From contig CAVSMH010000012.1 of assembly GCA_963728965.1 (NCBI GenBank), forward strand, positions 62,001 to 126,000: a stretch of DNA of 64,000 bases, in the 5' to 3' direction. The notes under the pieces are model-generated. The model did not search any database and was not told where the DNA came from. It was given only the letters and a program-made list of their open reading frames with translations. Below, in pieces: positions 59,950 to 64,000 of this stretch (the stretch's first letter is position 1; each line of letters opens with the position of its first letter). The translations under genes and the position numbers were made by a program. Origin of the DNA: DASQZT01 sp963728965 (GTDB taxonomy: Bacteria > Acidobacteriota > Terriglobia > Bryobacterales > Bryobacteraceae).

Positions 59950-62347
59950 CGGCGCCATCGTTCTCGCTCAGCGGACTGCGGAGGTAGACCGGCTGGTGAT
60001 GCGGGAAGCGGCCGATTTGTTGTCAGCGGTTCCGGCCGGTCTCGCCATCCTTGCCGTCGGCGGATACGGACGGCGCCACCTCTTCCCGCATTCCGATATC
60101 GACCTGCTGCTGCTGTTTGAATCCGAGCGGCTGGCGGTGGCGAAGAAGAGCGCCATCGCCACCTTCCTCCAGCGGCTCTGGGACGCTCGCCTCCGCATGA
60201 GCCACTCCGTGCGCACGCCGGAGGAGTGCGCCGAGGTGCACGACAGCAATATCGAGCTGAACGTAAGCCTTCTCGACCAGCGCTACCTCATCGGCGACCG
60301 CCTGCTCTACGCCGGCCTGGCGCGCCGGTTGCCGCGTTTTATCCAGGCCAACCGCGAAGCGCTGGTGCGCAACCTGGCGCGCCTCACCCGCGAGCGCCAC
60401 TCCAAATACGCCGGAACGATCTACCACCTCGAACCCAACGTCAAGGAAACGCCGGGCGGGCTGCGCGACTACCAGCTCCTCTGCTGGCTGGAACAATTGC
60501 GCGAAACCAATGCCACGCACCTGGGCACCGCCAACCTGCCGCCCGACCGCGATGCCGCGTTCCGATTCCTGGCCCGCGTGCGATGCTATCTCCACAACCA
60601 GGCGGGACGCGACAACAACGTGCTCTCCTTCGAGGCCCAGGATGCCATTGCGGAGCAATCGCGCGCAGTCGACGCGGCCGCCTGGATGCGCGAATACTAT
60701 CGCCATTCGCGCTGCATCCACCGCGCCGCGATGCGTGCGCTCGATGCCGCCGAGACGCAGTCGAGCGCCCTGCTGGCGCAGTTCCGCCACTGGCGGTCGC
60801 GGCTGGCCAACGCCGACTTTTCCGTGCACCGCGAGCGCGCGCATTTCCGCGCGCCGCAAACTCTCGACGTCGATCCCGAAATCGTACTGCGGCTGTTCGA
60901 GTTCGTCGCCCGTCACGGGATTCGGCCTTCCGCCGAAGCCGAGGAACAGATCGCGTCGCGCCTGGACCGCCTGCGCGCGTGGTTTGCCGAGCCGCGCGCC
61001 ACCTGGCCGGTCCTGAGCCGCATCCTCGCGCTTCCGCAGGCGGCGCTGGCGATCCGCTCGATGAGCGAAACCGGGGTGCTCACCGCCATGTTCCCGGAGC
61101 TGGAACATATCGAGTGCCTCGTGATCCGCGATTTCTATCACCGCTACACGGTGGACGAACACACCCTGGTGGCCATGCACAGCGTCACCGGGGCCCACGA
61201 TTCCTACGCCGGGCTGCTCAGCGAGGTGAAACAGCCGGACCTGCTGCTGTTCGCGCTCCTGTTCCACGATTCGGGCAAAGGCGATCCGGCGTCGGGCCAC
61301 GTGGATGGATCGGTGCGCTTCGCCCGCACCGCCATGGCTCGCATCCGGATGCCGGCTTCCGATCGCGACACGGTGCTGTTCCTCATCGAAAAGCACCTCG
61401 TGCTTTCGGCCGTCATGCAGGGCCGCGATGTGTTCGACCCCCAGACCATCCGCGACGTGGCGCGGGAAATGGAAACCGTGGAAAGGCTCAAAGCGCTGAC
61501 GTTCCTGACCTATGCGGACATCAGCGCCGTCAACCCCAGCGCCATGACCCCGTGGCGCGCGGAACAGCTCTGGCAGCTCTACCTCATGGTCTACAACGAG
61601 CTGACCCGCGAATTGGAGACCGACCGCATCGAGCCCCTCCGCGCGGGCCCGCCCGGGCGCAGCGCCTTCCTCGAAGGCTTTCCGACGCGCTATCTCCGCA
61701 CCCACACCGAACTGGAGATCGAAAGCCACATGGCGCTCGAAGCCGCCAGCCGCAAGCGCGGCGCCGCGGTGGATCTCCGCACTATGGAGTCCGCCTGGCA
61801 ATTGACCCTGGCAGCCGCCGACCGCCCCGGCCTGGTCGCCGCCATAGCCGGGACGCTGGCCGCCTTCGGCATGAACATTCTGCGCGCGGAAGCCTTCTCC
61901 AACCGCCGCGGCATCGTGCTCGACACCTTCGCCTTCGCCGATCCCAATCGCACGCTCGACCTGAACCCCACCGAAGCCGACCGCCTGCGGGCCATGGTGG
62001 AACGTACCGTGATCGGCAAGACCGACGTGAAAGAGCTCCTTCGCAACCGCCCCAAGCCGGTGCTCCCCGCCCGCAGCGCGCGGATTCCCGGACGGGTGTC
62101 GTTCAACAGCTCGGCGGGCAATAGCGCCACCCTAGTGGAGATCGTGGCCGAGGACCGGCCGGGCCTGCTATACGATCTCGCCAGCGCAATATCCGCCAGC
62201 GGCGCCAATATCGAAGTGGTGCTCATCGACACCCAGGCGCATAAAGCCATCGACGTCTTCTATGTGACCGAGGCCGGCAGCAAACTTACTCCCGAGAAAC
62301 AGCAGGCGCTGGGCGAGGCGCTCCGCCGCGCCTGCCAGCCGGGCTAA
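59891..62347 (+). CDS. glnD: [Protein-PII] uridylyltransferase / uridylyl-removing enzyme
   Basis: GlnD uridylylates PII at Tyr51 under nitrogen limitation and removes UMP when glutamine is high. The 818-residue protein has the nucleotidyltransferase motif GGYGRRHLFPHSDIDLLLL, the central domain with NVKETPGGLRDYQLL, the HD hydrolase motif LLFHDSGKGD, and two C-terminal ACT domains (ADRPGLVAAIAGTLAAFGMN and EDRPGLLYDLASAISASGAN). The ATG at 59891 lies inside glnK and has GGAAAG upstream. A later start at 59999 would leave little before the catalytic domain, so the overlap is probably real. Confidence 0.93.
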   Translation: MMWPKPYESATTTGANPPSDGAIVLAQRTAEVDRLVMREAADLLSAVPAGLAILAVGGYGRRHLFPHSDIDLLLLFESERLAVAKKSAIATFLQRLWDARLRMSHSVRTPEECAEVHDSNIELNVSLLDQRYLIGDRLLYAGLARRLPRFIQANREALVRNLARLTRERHSKYAGTIYHLEPNVKETPGGLRDYQLLCWLEQLRETNATHLGTANLPPDRDAAFRFLARVRCYLHNQAGRDNNVLSFEAQDAIAEQSRAVDAAAWMREYYRHSRCIHRAAMRALDAAETQSSALLAQFRHWRSRLANADFSVHRERAHFRAPQTLDVDPEIVLRLFEFVARHGIRPSAEAEEQIASRLDRLRAWFAEPRATWPVLSRILALPQAALAIRSMSETGVLTAMFPELEHIECLVIRDFYHRYTVDEHTLVAMHSVTGAHDSYAGLLSEVKQPDLLLFALLFHDSGKGDPASGHVDGSVRFARTAMARIRMPASDRDTVLFLIEKHLVLSAVMQGRDVFDPQTIRDVAREMETVERLKALTFLTYADISAVNPSAMTPWRAEQLWQLYLMVYNELTRELETDRIEPLRAGPPGRSAFLEGFPTRYLRTHTELEIESHMALEAASRKRGAAVDLRTMESAWQLTLAAADRPGLVAAIAGTLAAFGMNILRAEAFSNRRGIVLDTFAFADPNRTLDLNPTEADRLRAMVERTVIGKTDVKELLRNRPKPVLPARSARIPGRVSFNSSAGNSATLVEIVAEDRPGLLYDLASAISASGANIEVVLIDTQAHKAIDVFYVTEAGSKLTPEKQQALGEALRRACQPG

Positions 62348-62617
62348 GGCAACTGGCGTGGAGATCTCGGGTTGCATGGATGAAGCCGCAGCGCTGGGCT
62401 TCCATATGCCGCTTGGACTCGGGATGGCGTCCCCTTTGGCAATCGCGGCAAAATCTCGGGAATCCCGCCGAGAGGCGGGAAGGCCCTGGTTGAAATCCAC
62501 CACAGGCGGTGCTTTTTGGCCAGAAGAACCTGGATCTGTCCTTTTGTTTTCAAAGGTTTACTGGTCGGTCGGAATGGTTCGATAGCTGCATATAAGGAAG
62601 ACGAAGAAAGGCCGTAT

Positions 62618-63673
62618 ATGCTTCGCACGAACACGCCCGGTTTCGGTCTCATACTCCTGGCTCTCTCCGGATTCGCATTGGCTCAGGACCAGCCGCCCAG
62701 CCCGCAGCAACCGCCGTCGAGCGTTGGATGGCGGCGCATCAGCGACGCCCAGGCGCCCGTCGTTCAGGGGCAGGATCCGTCGCTGCCGGTGGATCGCAGC
62801 GATGCGTATGGCCAGCCGATGTCGCAGCAACCCGCCGCCGGGCAGCCGGCGCCGCCCGAAGGTCCCATGCCGCCGCAGGTCCAGCCGCCCGAGACGCCGC
62901 CGGCGCCGCCTCCGGCAGCTTCGCGTCCGGCCTACGGCCTGCCTCCCGAGTTGGCGCTAAAACCTGGCACGTATATGACCCTGCGGACGGATCAGCCATT
63001 GTCGTCCGACCGCAACCAGCCCGGCGATACGTTCACCGGCAGCCTGTTCCAGCCGGTGGTTGTCGATGGAGTCGTGGTGGCCCAGCGCGGGCAGACCGTC
63101 TACGGAAGGGTGGCCGAGGTCGAACGGCAGCACTCCGACCGGCCCTCGCGGCTCGGACTGGAGTTGACCGGCCTGACATTGGCGGATGGCACGCAGATTC
63201 CCATCCGGTCGCAACTGGTGGCGCGCCAGGGGGGCACTACGCCCACCGGCGACCAGATCGGGACGGTGGCCGCTACCACCGGGATCGGGGCCATGGTGGG
63301 CGCCGCCGCGGCGTGGGGGACGGGGGCTGCGGTAGGCGCTGGAATCGGCGCTGCCGCCGGCCTCATCGGTGTCATCGCGACCCGCAATCGCCCCACGGTG
63401 GTCTATCCGGAAGCCGTACTGACTTTCCGGGTGGAAAGCCCGGTCACCATCTCCACGGCGCATGCTCCGCAGGCTTTCCGCTATGTGGGACCGGACGAGT
63501 ATGAGCGGCCCCCCGAGCCGCAGTTACAGGCACGCCCGGCACCGCCGCGTCCTTACTATTACGGCCCCGCTTACCCGTATCCTTACTATCCTTACTACTG
63601 GGGAACCGGGGTCTCGCTGTACTGGGGTCCGGGCTTCTTCTACGGCAGAGGCCACTACCGCCGCTGGCGGTAG
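62618..63673 (+). CDS. Secreted Pro-rich protein with a glycine-zipper segment
   Basis: The 351-residue protein has a signal peptide (LILLALSGFALAQ), then about 80 residues rich in Pro and Gln. A beta-rich domain follows (TYMTLRTDQPLSSDRNQPGD, VVVAQRGQTVYGRVAEVER), and then a Gly/Ala-rich hydrophobic stretch (GIGAMVGAAAAWGTGAAVGA), typical of glycine-zipper membrane-associated proteins. The C-terminus is rich in Tyr and Pro. No function is known. ATG 62618 is preferred over 62516 because the signal peptide begins there; GAAAGG lies upstream. The preceding 270 bases hold only a 7-bp hairpin (62463-62480). Confidence 0.82.
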   Translation: MLRTNTPGFGLILLALSGFALAQDQPPSPQQPPSSVGWRRISDAQAPVVQGQDPSLPVDRSDAYGQPMSQQPAAGQPAPPEGPMPPQVQPPETPPAPPPAASRPAYGLPPELALKPGTYMTLRTDQPLSSDRNQPGDTFTGSLFQPVVVDGVVVAQRGQTVYGRVAEVERQHSDRPSRLGLELTGLTLADGTQIPIRSQLVARQGGTTPTGDQIGTVAATTGIGAMVGAAAAWGTGAAVGAGIGAAAGLIGVIATRNRPTVVYPEAVLTFRVESPVTISTAHAPQAFRYVGPDEYERPPEPQLQARPAPPRPYYYGPAYPYPYYPYYWGTGVSLYWGPGFFYGRGHYRRWR

Positions 63674-63696
63674 CCGTTTTCGCTCGGGCGTCCGGC

Positions 63697-64000
63697 TCAA
63701 TGGGTCATTGAGTACACCACGAAGTTCACGCCGAGCCGGATCCCCAGGGCGGAATATTTCTCGGGATAGCGCGGGTCGTCCGCCCACTCCCAGGAATCTC
63801 CCACGTCCGAATTGAACGACATGGCCACCATGAGCCGGCCCTTTTCGTCGTACACGCCGCGCCAGCGGGCTACCGTGCCCGCGGCGCGCTGCGTCATGTA
63901 GCCACCGCGCAGCGCCCACTGTCCCAGGATCTGATAGCGTTCGTCCAGGTCATAGACGGTGTGGAAGATGGCGTCCTTGTCCTCGATCTCCACGATCGGG
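63697..64000 (-). CDS. DUF4159 protein, C-terminal part (runs off right edge)
   Basis: The open frame enters from the right edge (PIVEIEDKDAIFHTVYDLDER) and ends at 63697; about 101 residues are visible. YQILGQWALRGGYMTQ, RWRGVYDEKGRLMVAMSFNS and DVGDSWEWADDPRYPEKYSA match the end of DUF4159 proteins, which are exported and often sit near MoxR/VWA clusters. A GTG at 63993 could be taken for a start but is internal. Confidence 0.85.
   Translation of the reverse strand, partial: PIVEIEDKDAIFHTVYDLDERYQILGQWALRGGYMTQRAAGTVARWRGVYDEKGRLMVAMSFNSDVGDSWEWADDPRYPEKYSALGIRLGVNFVVYSMTH

Noticed and set aside
62463..62480. TCCCGCC-GAGA-GGCGGGA hairpin as a terminator of glnD
   Set aside because: It lies about 115 bases after the stop and has no T-run. 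It may be structural noise in GC-rich DNA.
63697..63993. Complete 98-residue gene starting at GTG 63993
   Set aside because: The reading frame continues to the window edge and the sequence matches only the C-terminal part of DUF4159 proteins.
1..64000. tRNA, rRNA, IS element, prophage or plasmid origin
   Set aside because: The intergenic gaps were read for T-loop sequences, long terminal repeats and transposase motifs; none was found.

Overview
The window looks like a 64 kb piece of a high-GC Acidobacteriota chromosome, most probably from the Solibacter/Bryobacter branch. The signs are an Oar-like TonB receptor with an N-terminal carboxypeptidase-regulatory domain, an orphan MacB-type permease paired with a PadR regulator, many Tat- or Sec-exported enzymes for plant sugars, SYLF and DUF4159 proteins, and few Shine-Dalgarno-led starts. 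This placement is inference; there is no rRNA in the window. Genes are dense on both strands. I see no tRNA, rRNA, CRISPR array, insertion sequence, prophage or plasmid function.

Layout. 1-4.7 kb: TonB receptor (runs off the left edge), TPR protein, GH92 alpha-mannosidase. 4.8-8.5 kb: a beta-sandwich protein with a damaged start, a small unknown protein, then the overlapping genes folD, coaE and an HtrA-type protease. 8.6-11.9 kb: an AT-hook protein and a coupled pair of transporters (APC and SSS). 12-19.3 kb: TPR-like lipoprotein or periplasmic protein, FmdB-type zinc ribbon, PilZ protein, a PafA-type phosphatase with a twin operator, orphan groES, Skp/OmpH, citrate synthase. 19.3-23 kb: uvrA translationally coupled to a secreted protein.

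23.2-36.4 kb is one long Bat-like operon (aerotolerance/MoxR-VWA type): a VWA membrane protein, a caspase-like protein that lacks the catalytic Cys, a TPR gluzincin, a MoxR ATPase, a 37-residue peptide, DUF58, BatA-VWA, and a 1262-residue DUF4175-like protein with long Gln/Gly repeats. It is followed by purH and tadA. 38.5-40.6 kb: a GntR regulator, a slipin and a SYLF protein, with a clear operator/promoter.

40.7-42.2 kb holds the most striking locus. A redoxin reading frame is interrupted by one in-frame TGA exactly where the first Cys of the CxxC active site is expected. A two-tier hairpin that fits a bacterial SECIS lies directly behind it. I read it as a selenoprotein, a UxxC redoxin fused to a DsbD-alpha-like domain, followed by an OsmC-family gene. 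42.2-46.1 kb: a set of exported sugar-acid enzymes (DapA-like, GH28, enolase superfamily). 46.1-53.2 kb: two paralogous membrane proteins, a serine beta-lactamase-fold hydrolase, DUF362, a CehA/McbA metallohydrolase and a membrane-fused spermidine-synthase-like protein. 53.4-57.8 kb: ADOP permease/PadR and a phospholipase D-like synthase. 58.2-62.3 kb: nitrogen control block amtB-glnK-glnD. 62.6-64 kb: a secreted glycine-zipper protein and the C-terminus of a DUF4159 protein (runs off the right edge).
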